A stretch of DNA of 41,659 bases from positions 1 to 41,659 of the forward strand of contig NZ_WTPX01000027.1 in assembly GCF_013036045.1 (NCBI RefSeq), in the 5' to 3' direction. The notes beneath the pieces are model-generated. The model ran no database searches and had not been told where the DNA came from. It worked only from the letters and a program-made list of their open reading frames with translations. Shown here in pieces: positions 24,822 through 32,860 of the stretch; within the stretch, counting starts at the first letter, position 1, and each line of letters starts with the position of its first letter. Origin of the DNA: Alienimonas chondri (lineage in GTDB: Bacteria > Planctomycetota > Planctomycetia > Planctomycetales > Planctomycetaceae). The position numbers were made by a program, and so were the translations under genes.

Positions 24822-25355
24822 CTAAGAAGTCTTGTTCGGGCCGGCTTCGCCGTCGCCGATCTGCTTGACCTGGCTGGCGATCAACTTGCCCGGACCCAGC
24901 AGGGCGGCGGAGATGTTGGCGCCCGGGCTGAGGATCTGCGCGACGATCGTCGCCAGCAGTTCTTCGCGACTGGGGCTCTTGGAGAGGGTCTGGACGCCCG
25001 CTTCGTCGAGCGTTTGCCCGTCGACGGAGCCGCCCTTGATCTCCAGCTTGCCGATCTCCTTGGCCCACTTGGTGATCTCCTTGGAGAGTTGGACGACGTC
25101 CTCCCCTCCGAAGACCAGCGTGCTGGGGCCTTCGAGCACCGGGTCCAGCCCGGTGACGCCCTTCCGCTCCAACGCTCGACGGGCGAGGGAGTTCTTGACG
25201 GTCAGCGCCTGGATGTTCTGCTTCGCCAGCGCGATCCGCCATTCGTTGCAGGTGATCGCGTCGACGGTGGAGACGTCCACGACCAGCATGTCCGTGGCGT
25301 CGCCGATGCGGTCCGCGACCGCGTCGATCAGCATGCCCTTGACGTATTTGCTCAT
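24822..25355 (-). CDS. rplJ: 50S ribosomal protein L10
   Basis: L10 anchors L7/L12 dimers to the stalk base. The protein has 177 residues with the usual N-terminal RNA-binding domain (VDVSTVDAITCNEWRIALAK, then VKNSLARRAL) and the C-terminal helix that carries L12. AGGA lies ahead of the start. It precedes rplL by about 130 bases, in the standard L10-L12 order, where autoregulation by the L10-L12 complex is common; I could not pick out the leader structure. Confidence 0.96.
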   Translation of the reverse strand: MSKYVKGMLIDAVADRIGDATDMLVVDVSTVDAITCNEWRIALAKQNIQALTVKNSLARRALERKGVTGLDPVLEGPSTLVFGGEDVVQLSKEITKWAKEIGKLEIKGGSVDGQTLDEAGVQTLSKSPSREELLATIVAQILSPGANISAALLGPGKLIASQVKQIGDGEAGPNKTS

Positions 25356-25412
25356 GAGATTGTTCCTGCGGCCCCCAAGTCGACGGCGAGGCGTCGAACC
25401 CGGCGGGAGGGG

Positions 25413-26114
25413 TTAGAGGGCGATCTGGATGGAGGGCATCATCGTGGCGGAGAGATACACGCTCCGCATGTAGATCCCTTTGCTGGTCGCGGGCTTCATC
25501 GACTCGATCCGGCCGATCATCGCCCGAGCGTTCTCGGAGAGGTTCTCCTCGGTGAAACTCATCCGGCCGACGACGACGTGGACGACGCCCTCTTTGTTGA
25601 CCTTGAAGGGCACCTTACCCGCCTTGTACTCGCGAACGGCGTCCGCGACGTTGGGGGTGACGGTTCCGGCCCGCGGGGAGGGCATCAGGCCGCGGGGACC
25701 GAGCACGCGGCCCAGGGGGCCGACGACGCCCATCATGTCCGGGGAGGCGATCGCGACGTCGAAGTCGGTCCAACCTTCTTTGATCTTCTCGGCGAGGTCC
25801 GGGCCGCCGGCGTAGTCGGCGCCGGCCGCTTCGGCGGCGGCGAGCGCGTCGCCGCGGGCGAAGACCAGCACCCGCTGCTCCTTGCCGATGCCGTTGGGCA
25901 GCACGATCGAGCCACGGATCATCTGATCCGCCTGCTTCGGGTCGACGCCCAGCTTGAAAGCGAGTTCGACCGTCTGGTCGAACTTGACCGCCGGGATGTT
26001 TGCCGGCAGTCCGCCCTCGAGGTTCTTCAACCGCTTAACGGCGGCGTCGACGGGCATCGGGGTGTAGCTGCTGGTCTGTTCCAGCAGGTACTTCATCCGT
26101 TTCGATTCGGCCAT
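25413..26114 (-). CDS. rplA: 50S ribosomal protein L1
   Basis: L1 binds 23S rRNA at the E-site stalk and in many bacteria represses its own operon. At 233 residues it has the usual length. The signature [20 protein letters not shown] followed by [20 protein letters not shown] is intact, as is the C-terminal RNA-binding part ([13 protein letters not shown]). It follows rplK by about 95 bases; a small inverted repeat (GGTTCCA/TGGAACC, 26180-26207) lies in that spacer. Confidence 0.97.
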   Translation of the reverse strand: MAESKRMKYLLEQTSSYTPMPVDAAVKRLKNLEGGLPANIPAVKFDQTVELAFKLGVDPKQADQMIRGSIVLPNGIGKEQRVLVFARGDALAAAEAAGADYAGGPDLAEKIKEGWTDFDVAIASPDMMGVVGPLGRVLGPRGLMPSPRAGTVTPNVADAVREYKAGKVPFKVNKEGVVHVVVGRMSFTEENLSENARAMIGRIESMKPATSKGIYMRSVYLSATMMPSIQIAL

Positions 26115-26210
26115 CGGTGCGTCTCTAACGTCTCTAAGAGCGGCGTGCGGGGGGATGCGGGGCGGGTCGCGGGCAAGCAGGTTCCAAGTGCAATCTTGAC
26201 TGGAACCGAA

Positions 26211-26639
26211 CTAGCCGACGATCGTGATCCCCATGCTGCGGGCGGTGCCGGCGATCGTTTTCTTGGCCTGCTCCAGCGAGCCGGCGTTGAGGTCTTCCAA
26301 CTTCGTCTTGGCGATCTCCTCGACCTGCGCGTCGGTGACGCTGCCGACCTTGTTCTTCAGCGGGTTGCCGGCGCCCTTGGCGACGCCCGCGGCCTGCTTG
26401 AGCAGCACCGGAGCCGGCGGGCTCTTGACGATGAACTCGAAGGAGCGGTCGTTGTAGACCGAGATCACCACCGGCACCGTGGTGCCGGCCATATCGCGGG
26501 TCTGCTCGTTGAACTGCTGGACGAACTGTCCAATGTTCACGCCGTGCGGACCCAGGGCGGTACCGACCGGGGGAGCCGGCGTCGCCTGGCCGCCGGTGAC
26601 CTGGACCTTGATGGTGGTGACGAGTTGCTTTTTGGCCAT
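26211..26639 (-). CDS. rplK: 50S ribosomal protein L11
   Basis: L11 forms the GTPase-associated centre and is needed for RelA activation and thiopeptide binding. At 142 residues it is complete: the N-terminal proline-rich segment ([20 protein letters not shown], with the Pro residues near 22-26) and the C-terminal RNA-binding domain ending [12 protein letters not shown]. It is the first gene of the rplK-rplA pair, following nusG. Confidence 0.98.
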   Translation of the reverse strand: MAKKQLVTTIKVQVTGGQATPAPPVGTALGPHGVNIGQFVQQFNEQTRDMAGTTVPVVISVYNDRSFEFIVKSPPAPVLLKQAAGVAKGAGNPLKNKVGSVTDAQVEEIAKTKLEDLNAGSLEQAKKTIAGTARSMGITIVG

Positions 26640-26710
26640 CGTGCTTTAAATCCTGGAAGGCGAGCGGCCGGACGATGCCCGGAGTTCCCTCGCGAATCGA
26701 ACTCTCGCCT

Positions 26711-27475
26711 CTAAACCTTCTCGACCTGCCAGTACTCGAACTCGGTCGGCCGGGGGCTGCCGAAGATCTCGATCAGCACCGTGACCTTGCCGTGCAGCTC
26801 GTCGATCGCTTCGACGGTGCCCTCGAAGGTCTCGAAGGGGCCTTCCTTGATCTTGACGGTCTCGCCGATGGGCAGATCGATCTGCACCTTCGCCGGTTCG
26901 GCTTCTTCGCCCTCGGCTTCCTCGCCGGTTCCCAGCATCCGGGCGACTTCGTCCGGCCGCATCGCGGCGGGCCGGTCGTCGGCGCTGGTGAACGAACCGC
27001 TCGATCCCGTGAAGCCGCCGACGCCGGTGGTGTCTCTCACGAGATACCAGCTGTCGTCGTTCAACTTCATCTGGATCATCATGTAGCCGGGAAAGAGCTT
27101 CTGCTCAATCACCCGCTTCTTACCGCCCTTGGGGTCGACGACCTTCTGGGTGGGAATGACGATTTCCCCGAAGTCCTCTTCCAGACCCTCGCGACGAATG
27201 CGCTTCTCAAGCGACTTCTTGACGGTCTTCTCGCGGTTCGAGGTGACCTTCAGCACGAACCATTCGTAGCCGTGCTCGTCGACCGTCGACTCTTCCTCCG
27301 GGGCGGGGAACTTCCGAGCCGGAGCGGACTCCTCGTCGCTGTCGTCGGAGGCTTCCTCTCGCGGCGCTTCCTCGGAGGTGACTTCGCCATCCCCCGCATC
27401 CGCAACGGCCTCGTCGGCGGCGTCCGAATCGGACGCCCCGGCGGCGGGGTCGGCGGACACAACGGGATCGGTCAT
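26711..27475 (-). CDS. nusG: Transcription elongation/antitermination factor NusG
   Basis: NusG binds RNA polymerase through its NGN domain and links it to Rho or the ribosome through its KOW domain. The NGN domain begins near residue 70 ([20 protein letters not shown]) with the [10 protein letters not shown] core, and the KOW domain ([18 protein letters not shown]) lies near 205-225. Two additions are seen: an acidic, Ala/Ser/Asp/Glu-rich N-terminal extension of about 65 residues, and an acidic insert ([15 protein letters not shown]) between the domains. Start ATG 27475 is chosen because further upstream the frame becomes Arg/Ser/Pro-rich and unrelated. Total length is 254 residues, longer than the usual 180-190. 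Confidence 0.95.
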   Translation of the reverse strand: MTDPVVSADPAAGASDSDAADEAVADAGDGEVTSEEAPREEASDDSDEESAPARKFPAPEEESTVDEHGYEWFVLKVTSNREKTVKKSLEKRIRREGLEEDFGEIVIPTQKVVDPKGGKKRVIEQKLFPGYMMIQMKLNDDSWYLVRDTTGVGGFTGSSGSFTSADDRPAAMRPDEVARMLGTGEEAEGEEAEPAKVQIDLPIGETVKIKEGPFETFEGTVEAIDELHGKVTVLIEIFGSPRPTEFEYWQVEKV

Positions 27476-27684
27476 GGGACCGGGGCGAGGGGAGAGAGGG
27501 GCGTCCCGCGAATCGTCGATCCGGAATGAACCGGAGGACGGCGGACGCCGAGAATGCGAACGACCGGCCGCCGAGGCGACCGGTCGGGTCGTGCAGGATG
27601 GCCGGGCGGCCACGAAACTTCAAGCCACCGCGAACGGTTTTCGAGCGACCGATCCGAACCGCTCTCCGGCTCGGGATCGGCGGG

Positions 27685-28146
27685 TCAGTTCGCCGGATCG
27701 ACGGGGTCGGCGTCCTTGAGGTTCAAGACGCCGAGCGACTCGAAGACCCAGCCCCACAGCATGTCGAACAGGAACAGCACCGTGGCGAGCAGCAGCATGA
27801 TGGCGATCACCACGAGGCTCGCCCGCAGCACTTCGGGCCAGGTCGGCCAGGAGACCTTCGCCATCTCCGCTTCGACGGAGATCAGGAAGTCGGCGAACTT
27901 CGGGTAGTTGACCAGTCGAAACGCGAACCAGCAGCCCGCGGCGAGCAGGGCCGCGGGCACGCCGTAGCGGATGGGGTCGTCGTACTCCGCCAGCCGGCCC
28001 TGGGCCAGCACGTAGCAGCCGATGAAGACGACCAATCCGACCGCGGCCCCGGTGGCCTGCCGCACGATGCGGCCTTGGTTGCGCTTGTACAACCCGGCCG
28101 CAAGCAGCTCGGACCAGATAGAGCCGGACGCCTGTTGCCGGGACAT
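27685..28146 (-). CDS. secE: Preprotein translocase subunit SecE
   Basis: SecE clamps SecY in the protein-export channel. Three membrane segments are predicted near residues 32-49, 61-79 and 107-130. The essential SecE core is at the end: EMAKVSWPTWPEVLRASLVV, the amphipathic helix and the last membrane segment. At 153 residues it is a long form like the three-segment E. coli SecE rather than the one-segment form. It lies between tRNA-Trp and nusG, the standard order. Confidence 0.95.
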   Translation of the reverse strand: MSRQQASGSIWSELLAAGLYKRNQGRIVRQATGAAVGLVVFIGCYVLAQGRLAEYDDPIRYGVPAALLAAGCWFAFRLVNYPKFADFLISVEAEMAKVSWPTWPEVLRASLVVIAIMLLLATVLFLFDMLWGWVFESLGVLNLKDADPVDPAN

Positions 28147-28279
28147 GCGAAGTCCGTTCGCCGGGCGGGCCCGGTGTTAAAGGAAGCTGTGGCCGAACAT
28201 CGCGTCGTGCGCGTTCGACGGGGAGTGGGGGGACAATCTAAGCCGGAGGTCGACCTGCGGCCTAGTCAAACACGGGGAG

Positions 28280-28352
<73 letters not shown>

Positions 28353-28398
28353 TCGAGCGAGCCGCCTCCGAGAAAACGAGGGCGACTTGCACGGCGAC

Positions 28399-28554
28399 TT
28401 ACTTCTTGCGGTCTTCCTTGTGGATCGTGTGCTTGCGCAGCTTCGGGCAGTACTTCAGCAGTTCAAGCCGGTCGGTGCCGCGCATCTCCTTCTCGACGCG
28501 GTAATTCCGCTCGCCGGATTCGGTGCACTTCAGCCAGACGTATTCGCGGGCCAT
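28399..28554 (-). CDS. rpmG: 50S ribosomal protein L33
   Basis: This is a 51-residue protein, MAREYVWLKCTESGERNYRV and then KEMRGTDRLELLKYCPKLRK, which is the L33 pattern with the C-terminal KHTIHKEDRKK. Only Cys10 and Cys36 are present, so the four-cysteine zinc ribbon of the C+ form is not complete and this is best classed as a zinc-free form. Start ATG 28554 fits the family; the frame stays open upstream without resemblance. It lies between tuf and tRNA-Trp. Confidence 0.95.
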   Translation of the reverse strand: MAREYVWLKCTESGERNYRVEKEMRGTDRLELLKYCPKLRKHTIHKEDRKK

Positions 28555-28614
28555 CGTCGGGGACGCCGTGTTGTAAGAGGACCGCGGGAAAGACGCGGGG
28601 GACGAAACGCAGGT

Positions 28615-28649
28615 TCGCCCGTCCCGCGAAAAGGTCGCGAAACGGGCGA
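28615..28649 (-). terminator. Hairpin between tuf and rpmG
   Basis: TCGCCCGT (28615-28622) pairs with ACGGGCGA (28642-28649), with a smaller CGCG/CGCG pairing inside. It starts about 18 bases after the tuf stop codon. There is no U-run, so it may be a processing or attenuation hairpin rather than a full terminator. Confidence 0.35.
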
Positions 28650-28667
28650 GGGGCCTGCTGGTGAAAA

Positions 28668-29864
28668 CTACTCGACGATCTTGGTCACGATGCCGGAGCC
28701 GACCGTCTTGCCGCCCTCGCGGATGGCGAAGCGGGCGCCGTTGGACAGGGCGACCGGCTTCTCCATCTCGACTTCGAGGTTGACGTTGTCGCCGGGCATG
28801 CACATCTCGGCGCCGCCCAGCAGGCTCACGCCGCCGGTCACGTCGGTGGTGCGGAAGTAGAACTGGGGCTTGTAGCCGGTGAAGAACGGGGTCTTCCGGC
28901 CGCCTTCGTCCTTGCTGAGGACGTAGACCTCAGCCTCGAACTTGGTGTGCGGGTTGATGGTCTTCGGCGCGGCGAGCACCTGGCCGCGCTGGACGGCGTC
29001 CTTGGCGATACCGCGGAGCAGCACGCCGACGTTCTCGCCGGCTTTGCCGTGGTCCATCGTCTTGTTGAAGGCTTCGACGCCGGTGACGGTCGTCGTCTGG
29101 GTGTCCTTCAAGCCGACGATCTCAACCTTTTCGCCGACCTTGATGACGCCGGATTCGATCCGGCCGGTCACCACGGTGCCGCGACCTTCGATCGAGAACA
29201 CGTCCTCGATCGCCATCATGAACGGTTTGTCGGTTTCGCGGGGCGGCTCTTCGATGTAGCTGTCGAGGGCTTCGACCAGCTCGCCGATGCAGGCGTTGGC
29301 GCCGGCGTCGTCCGGGGTCTCAAGCGCGGCCTTGGCGTTGCCCTTGACCAGCGGAATGTCGTCGCCGGGGAAGTCGTACTTGTCCAGCAGCTCGCGGACT
29401 TCCATTTCGACCAGGTCGAGCAGTTCCTCGTCGTCGACCAGGTCGACTTTGTTGAGGAATACGACGATGGCCGGCACGTTGACCTGCTTGGCGAGCAGGA
29501 TGTGCTCGCGGGTCTGCGGCATCGGGCCGGCGTCGGCGGCGACGACGAGGATGGCCCCGTCCATCTGGGCCGCCCCGGTGATCATGTTCTTGACGTAGTC
29601 CGCGTGGCCCGGGCAGTCGATGTGGGCGTAGTGGCGGGACGGGGATTCGTACTCCACGTGGGAGACGGCGATGGTCACCGTCTTGGAGGAGTCGCGGACG
29701 GTGCCGCCCTTGGTGATGTCCGCATACGGAATCGCCTTGGCGAGGCCTTTGGTGGCCTGCACATTGACGATCGCCGCGGTCAGCGTCGACTTACCATGGT
29801 CGATGTGACCAATGGTGCCGACGTTAACGTGGGGCTTGGTCCGCTCGAAAGTGGCCTTGGCCAT
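28668..29864 (-). CDS. tuf: Elongation factor Tu
   Basis: EF-Tu delivers aminoacyl-tRNA to the ribosome. At 398 residues it is complete: GHIDHGKST at 19-27, DCPGHADY at 83-90, NKVD, and domains 2 and 3 ending [15 protein letters not shown]. The switch I region is unusual. Where most bacteria have PEEKARGITI, this protein has [18 protein letters not shown] (about 52-69); the Mg-coordinating Thr before Ile is kept. I recall the same form in other planctomycete EF-Tu proteins. AGGAAG lies 9 bases before ATG 29864. It follows the tRNA cluster. Confidence 0.97.
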   Translation of the reverse strand: MAKATFERTKPHVNVGTIGHIDHGKSTLTAAIVNVQATKGLAKAIPYADITKGGTVRDSSKTVTIAVSHVEYESPSRHYAHIDCPGHADYVKNMITGAAQMDGAILVVAADAGPMPQTREHILLAKQVNVPAIVVFLNKVDLVDDEELLDLVEMEVRELLDKYDFPGDDIPLVKGNAKAALETPDDAGANACIGELVEALDSYIEEPPRETDKPFMMAIEDVFSIEGRGTVVTGRIESGVIKVGEKVEIVGLKDTQTTTVTGVEAFNKTMDHGKAGENVGVLLRGIAKDAVQRGQVLAAPKTINPHTKFEAEVYVLSKDEGGRKTPFFTGYKPQFYFRTTDVTGGVSLLGGAEMCMPGDNVNLEVEMEKPVALSNGARFAIREGGKTVGSGIVTKIVE

Positions 29865-30028
29865 CGGTGTGTTCTTCCTGCCTGTCGCCGGACGCCGGCG
29901 GCCGTGCGGCCCGTGTCGCGCCGGGGGTGGGACTGTGGGGGTCGCGGTGGAAAATAATCACCCCGCCGGTGAGGGCCTTCGCCGAGACGGTTCAACGAAC
30001 CAAATCGGACGGACCCGCTGGCGGGGAG

Positions 30029-30100
<72 letters not shown>

Positions 30101-30388
30101 CTGACTCTCGGGAGAGTCTGTCCCGGGCGAGCCGGGGGCCGATGTCGAGCCGATTCCCCGTGAGAACGGTGGACCGGATGCGTCATCGGGCGAGCATCAT
30201 TGCGGGTCTGGCCGATTCGGCAAAGCCCGGCGGGGGGAAAATCCCGGCGAACCCGCGGAATCGTCATCGCTTCCGACGCCGAACCCCTCGCGGTCGCCCC
30301 GTGGGGCAGGCGATTCGGGCGCAGCGGGGCGCGGGCCGATCGCTCGTCGTCGGCCCGCCCCGTGATCGGCCGATCTCGCGTCGGCCAG
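30101..30388. other. Spacer between tRNA-Gly and tRNA-Thr(GGT)
   Basis: This 288-base spacer has no recognisable gene. Next to the tRNA-Thr 5' end it has a short inverted repeat, GACTCTC at 30103-30109 and GAGAGTC at 30112-30118, which could guide 5' leader processing. Confidence 0.4.
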
Positions 30389-30459
30389 AGCGGGTGAAGG
30401 GAATCGAACCCTCATCACAAGCTTGGAAGGCTAGTGCTCTACCATTGAGCTACACCCGC
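30389..30459 (-). tRNA. trnG: tRNA-Gly (TCC anticodon)
   Basis: The acceptor arms GCGGGTG and CACCCGC pair, the anticodon loop is CTTCCAA with anticodon TCC between CTAGC and GCTTG, and the T arm has GGTTCGATTCC. The discriminator is U and CCA is not encoded. Confidence 0.96.
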
Positions 30460-30466
30460 GGCGGGG

Positions 30467-30549
30467 GAGTTGAGGGCGTTGAGGCGAGTGTCGAGAGCCG
30501 GGCCGGCCAGCGCCGGATCTCTCAACCCTGAACTCTCATCGTTCAACTC
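30467..30549. repeat. Inverted repeat between tRNA-Gly and tRNA-Tyr
   Basis: The left part (30467-30497, GAGTTGAGGGCGTTGAGG onwards) and right part (30519-30549, CTCTCAACCCTGAACTCTC onwards) form an imperfect hairpin with a GC-rich loop. It resembles the element at 12790-12879 in composition and in the CTCTCAACCCT string. It fills the spacer between the two tRNA genes. Confidence 0.55.
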
Positions 30550-30552
30550 GAG

Positions 30553-30634
30553 TGGGAGCGGCAGGATTCGAACCTGCGAAGGCGTAGCCACCAGATTTAC
30601 AGTCTGGCCCCTTTGACCACTCGGGTACGCTCCC
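30553..30634 (-). tRNA. trnY: tRNA-Tyr (GTA anticodon)
   Basis: This is a class II tRNA of 82 nucleotides with a long variable arm. The acceptor arms GGGAGCG and CGCTCCC pair, the anticodon stem CCAGA/TCTGG encloses CTGTAAA with anticodon GTA, and the T arm has GGTTCGAATCC. The discriminator is A. Confidence 0.96.
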
Positions 30635-30689
30635 CGTTTTCGATTTGTCAAACCGACGCGGCGGCGAATGCGAATCGCCCCGAGCCGAA

Positions 30690-30762
30690 AGCTCGCGGCG
30701 GGACTCGAACCCGCAACCTTCGGTTTACAAAACCGATGCTCTGCCAGTTGAGCTACACGAGC
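30690..30762 (-). tRNA. trnT: tRNA-Thr (TGT anticodon)
   Basis: The acceptor arms GCTCGTG and CGCGAGC pair with one G-U, the anticodon stem TCGGT/ACCGA encloses TTTGTAA with anticodon TGT, and the T arm has GGTTCGAGTCC. The discriminator is U. It is the first gene of the tRNA-tuf-sec-nusG run. Confidence 0.96.
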
Positions 30763-30826
30763 GCGACCTTCGCCACGCAGCGCCTCGCGCAACGGCCCGT
30801 TCGCAACAAGTCGCGAGCGGGCCGAG

Positions 30827-30854
30827 AGTCTAGCAGCCCGACACGCCGCCGCAA
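30827..30854 (-). promoter_or_regulatory. Candidate promoter of the tRNA-tuf transcript
   Basis: On the minus strand TTGCGG (30854-30849) and TAGACT (30832-30827) are separated by 16 bases and lie about 65 bases upstream of the first tRNA, with a GC-rich stretch (CTCGGCCCG) after the -10 box, typical of stringently controlled promoters. The -35 side lies in the 29-base repeat also found at 32296-32324. Confidence 0.42.
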
Positions 30855-30865
30855 GTCGAGGTTCG
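30837..30865. repeat. 29-bp direct repeat, copy 1
   Basis: This 29-base segment (starts CCCGACACGCCGCCGC, ends TCGAGGTTCG) recurs without mismatch at 32296-32324. Copy 1 lies upstream of the zinc-ribbon membrane protein gene and inside the candidate tRNA promoter; copy 2 lies upstream of its shorter paralogue. Confidence 0.85.
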
Positions 30866-30952
30866 GTTCGAACCGATCGCGCCTTCGACGCTGCTACCAC
30901 GCGATCCTTCCCCCAGTCTCGCGACGTTCGCCATACGTAGACATTGGCATAG

Positions 30953-31951
30953 ATGGCTTCAGAAACGACCTGTCCCACCTGCGGCGCCGCTGTGGCGAAG
31001 GACAGCGGCTCCGGCCGGTGGCGGGTCTGTCCGCGCTGCCGGGACATGTTTGACGCAGACACGGCCGATACGAAGGCCGACGAGCGTCCCGCGCCGATCG
31101 TCGTGTTCGAAAGCGTCGACCCGGAGACCGCCCTCGAAAGCGACGACTCGGGGATCATCGTCATCAAGTCGTCCGACAAGCCGCGGCGTCGCTCGGGCTC
31201 CGCGGAATCGACCGCAGACCCGGCCGGGGAACGCGGAGCCCGGGAGTCGGTGCGGAAACGCACCAAGTCATCGTCTGCCAATAGGTCATCGCCCGCCGAC
31301 AAGTCGTCGTCCGCCAAACAGCGTCGTCGCCCTCAAGCGAGCCGACCTCCAACGAAACGCAAGTCGTCCGGTCCGAACCCGCGACGGGACAAGCGTCCGC
31401 CCGTTGAACCCAGCGATTGGCTGACCGGCGACGGGCTGGACGACATCGATTGGGAGGACGATTCCGCCGCCCCGTTGCCGCCGCCGCGGGCTGTCGTCCG
31501 AAAGGAGCGGGAGCGACCGCGACCCAAGCGGCCCAGGCAACGGAAGCGGCCGGCGTCGAACGGGGATCTCTCAGCGAACGTCGGGTTGGGAATCATGGTG
31601 ATCCTGACGCTGCTCATGGTCGGCCCGCCGTTGTTGACGATTTCCAACCAAGTCGAGGCGGGCCGGGGGCCGACGGTGGTGGAGGTCGTCCGGTGGGTCC
31701 TGACCGCCCTATTGCTGATCGGGTTGTGGAGCGGCTCGACCTTCGTCCGGCTCGTTTGGTGCGTCCTGATGTGGTTCGTGGCGCTAATCCTCAGCGGCGT
31801 CACTCTGATCGCCTTGGGGGGCGGCGATCCCCGATCGCCCTTGCTGATCATCTCGACCGGCATCTACGTCGCGGCCGTCTTCGTGCTGACGCTGATGGTC
31901 TACAACCCCTGTTTCAACGCGTTCATGGAACGCCGACGCGGCGAGCGGTGA
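30953..31951 (+). CDS. Zinc-ribbon multi-pass membrane protein, 332 aa
   Basis: The N-terminus is a CxxC...CxxC zinc ribbon (TCPTCGAAVAKDSGSGRWRV, then CPRCRDMF; Cys pairs near residues 7-10 and 27-30). It is followed by a long, disordered Ser/Lys/Arg/Asp-rich linker (about 35-205) and by four hydrophobic segments (near 206-225, 240-255, 262-285 and 295-315) ending in YNPCFNAFMERRRGER. The membrane part is homologous to the 32371-32769 protein (VVEVVRWVLTALLLIGLW versus VTDVIRWALTAGLLWGLW). The linker is basic and could bind nucleic acid or a partner protein; function is unknown. Confidence 0.8.
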   Translation: MASETTCPTCGAAVAKDSGSGRWRVCPRCRDMFDADTADTKADERPAPIVVFESVDPETALESDDSGIIVIKSSDKPRRRSGSAESTADPAGERGARESVRKRTKSSSANRSSPADKSSSAKQRRRPQASRPPTKRKSSGPNPRRDKRPPVEPSDWLTGDGLDDIDWEDDSAAPLPPPRAVVRKERERPRPKRPRQRKRPASNGDLSANVGLGIMVILTLLMVGPPLLTISNQVEAGRGPTVVEVVRWVLTALLLIGLWSGSTFVRLVWCVLMWFVALILSGVTLIALGGGDPRSPLLIISTGIYVAAVFVLTLMVYNPCFNAFMERRRGER

Positions 31952-32006
31952 CGATTGATCGTCACCTCCCGCCGCGTCGCGGACCGTCGAGTGCATCCTC
32001 GCCGCA

Positions 32007-32090
32007 TTACCGATCGTGCAGGCCGGGGACTTCCAGGCGGGCGCCCTCGGCGTGCTTCTTGAGCTTCCGCAACGCCCAACCCTTGAGCTG
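32007..32090 (-). pseudogene. Relic of the sigma factor 3' end
   Basis: Read on the minus strand this stretch encodes QLKGWALRKLKKHAEGARLE and then VPGLHDR followed by TAA. The intact sigma gene ends QLEGRALRKLKKHAEGARLE, VPGLHDR, TAA (32861-32944). DNA identity over about 84 bases is around 90 percent. Upstream of it the similarity stops, so it is a truncated duplicate. Confidence 0.85.
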
Positions 32091-32201
32091 CAAGACCGCA
32101 CGACCGCCCGCCCCGATTGTCGCCGAACCTTCAAGTCACGCCCCCGCCGGAAGCCCCGGCGACCGGACGTCGCCGATCACGGCACTTCATTGGCGGGGCT
32201 T

Positions 32202-32285
32202 AGAGTCGGCACGCTCGTGCTATGGCTCCTGCTGTACAACCGCTGCACGACCGCATTCTTGGAGCGGCGGCGGGGCGAGCGATAG
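32202..32285 (+). pseudogene. Relic of a membrane protein 3' end
   Basis: The frame reads VGTLVLWLLLYNRCTTAF, LERRRGER and TAG. The intact gene at 30953-31951 ends VAAVFVLTLMVYNPCFNAF, MERRRGER. So the last 27 codons of a paralogue survive, without a start or the preceding membrane segments. Confidence 0.75.
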
Positions 32286-32295
32286 CGCGAGACAA

Positions 32296-32324
32296 CCCGA
32301 CACGCCGCCGCAAGTCGAGGTTCG
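32296..32324. repeat. 29-bp direct repeat, copy 2
   Basis: This copy is identical to 30837-30865. It begins 10 bases after the membrane protein relic and ends 46 bases before the next intact gene, so it marks the boundary of a duplicated unit. Confidence 0.85.
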
Positions 32325-32370
32325 CTCGGCAGAAGTTCCCAGCGTTCCGCCGGGGCGTTACGGTTCCAGA

Positions 32371-32769
32371 ATGAGCGAACCGGAGACTTCGCATTCCGCA
32401 TCCGAAGCCGCGGATGTTTCCGCGGGGCGGGCGATCTTCTGGGGAGTCGTTGCGGTCACGCTGCTGCTCAGCATGGTCGGCCTCGGCATTCGCCTGCTGC
32501 TCGGCAAGCCGCTCATGGGCGTGACGGACGTCATTCGATGGGCGTTGACCGCCGGCCTGCTGTGGGGGCTGTGGAGAGGAAGTCGCACGTCCCGGGCCTT
32601 GTTGGCGATCTGCTTCGGCCTCGGCCTCTTCTACACGGTCGGCCCCGCCTTGCGGGGCGATTTGGTCTCCGCCTCTCTCACCGTCGTCCTGGGAGGGCAG
32701 GTGATCGCCCTGATGAGTTCGCCGGTCGGGGACTTCTGCGACGAAATGAAGCGACGGCGGGAGGTTTGA
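32371..32769 (+). CDS. Small membrane protein, paralogue of the zinc-ribbon protein, 132 aa
   Basis: It has four hydrophobic segments after a short acidic N-terminus (SEPETSHSASEAADVS). The second (VIRWALTAGLLWGLWRGS) matches the corresponding segment of the 30953-31951 protein, and the protein ends in the basic tail EMKRRREV, much as the relative ends in ERRRGER. The zinc ribbon and linker are absent. It is convergent with the sigma factor gene, 91 bases apart. Function is unknown. Confidence 0.75.
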   Translation: MSEPETSHSASEAADVSAGRAIFWGVVAVTLLLSMVGLGIRLLLGKPLMGVTDVIRWALTAGLLWGLWRGSRTSRALLAICFGLGLFYTVGPALRGDLVSASLTVVLGGQVIALMSSPVGDFCDEMKRRREV

Positions 32770-32860
32770 CCTCCCGCCGTCGCGAACCCTGATCCAGCCG
32801 CCTCCCTCATTCGGCGCGCCGCCTGACGGCGACGGCGAAGCGGGGGGCGCTCATCCGGGT

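Noticed and set aside
26180-26207. Inverted repeat GGTTCCA/TGGAACC between rplK and rplA as an L1 operator
   Set aside because: The known L1 target mimics its rRNA site and usually lies ahead of rplK; seven-base arms with a 14-base loop do not show that structure.
32016-32285. An 89-codon plus-strand gene spanning the sigma relic and the membrane relic
   Set aside because: Its first half is the reverse strand of the sigma 3' end and only its last 27 codons resemble a protein, so it is a chance fusion of two fragments.
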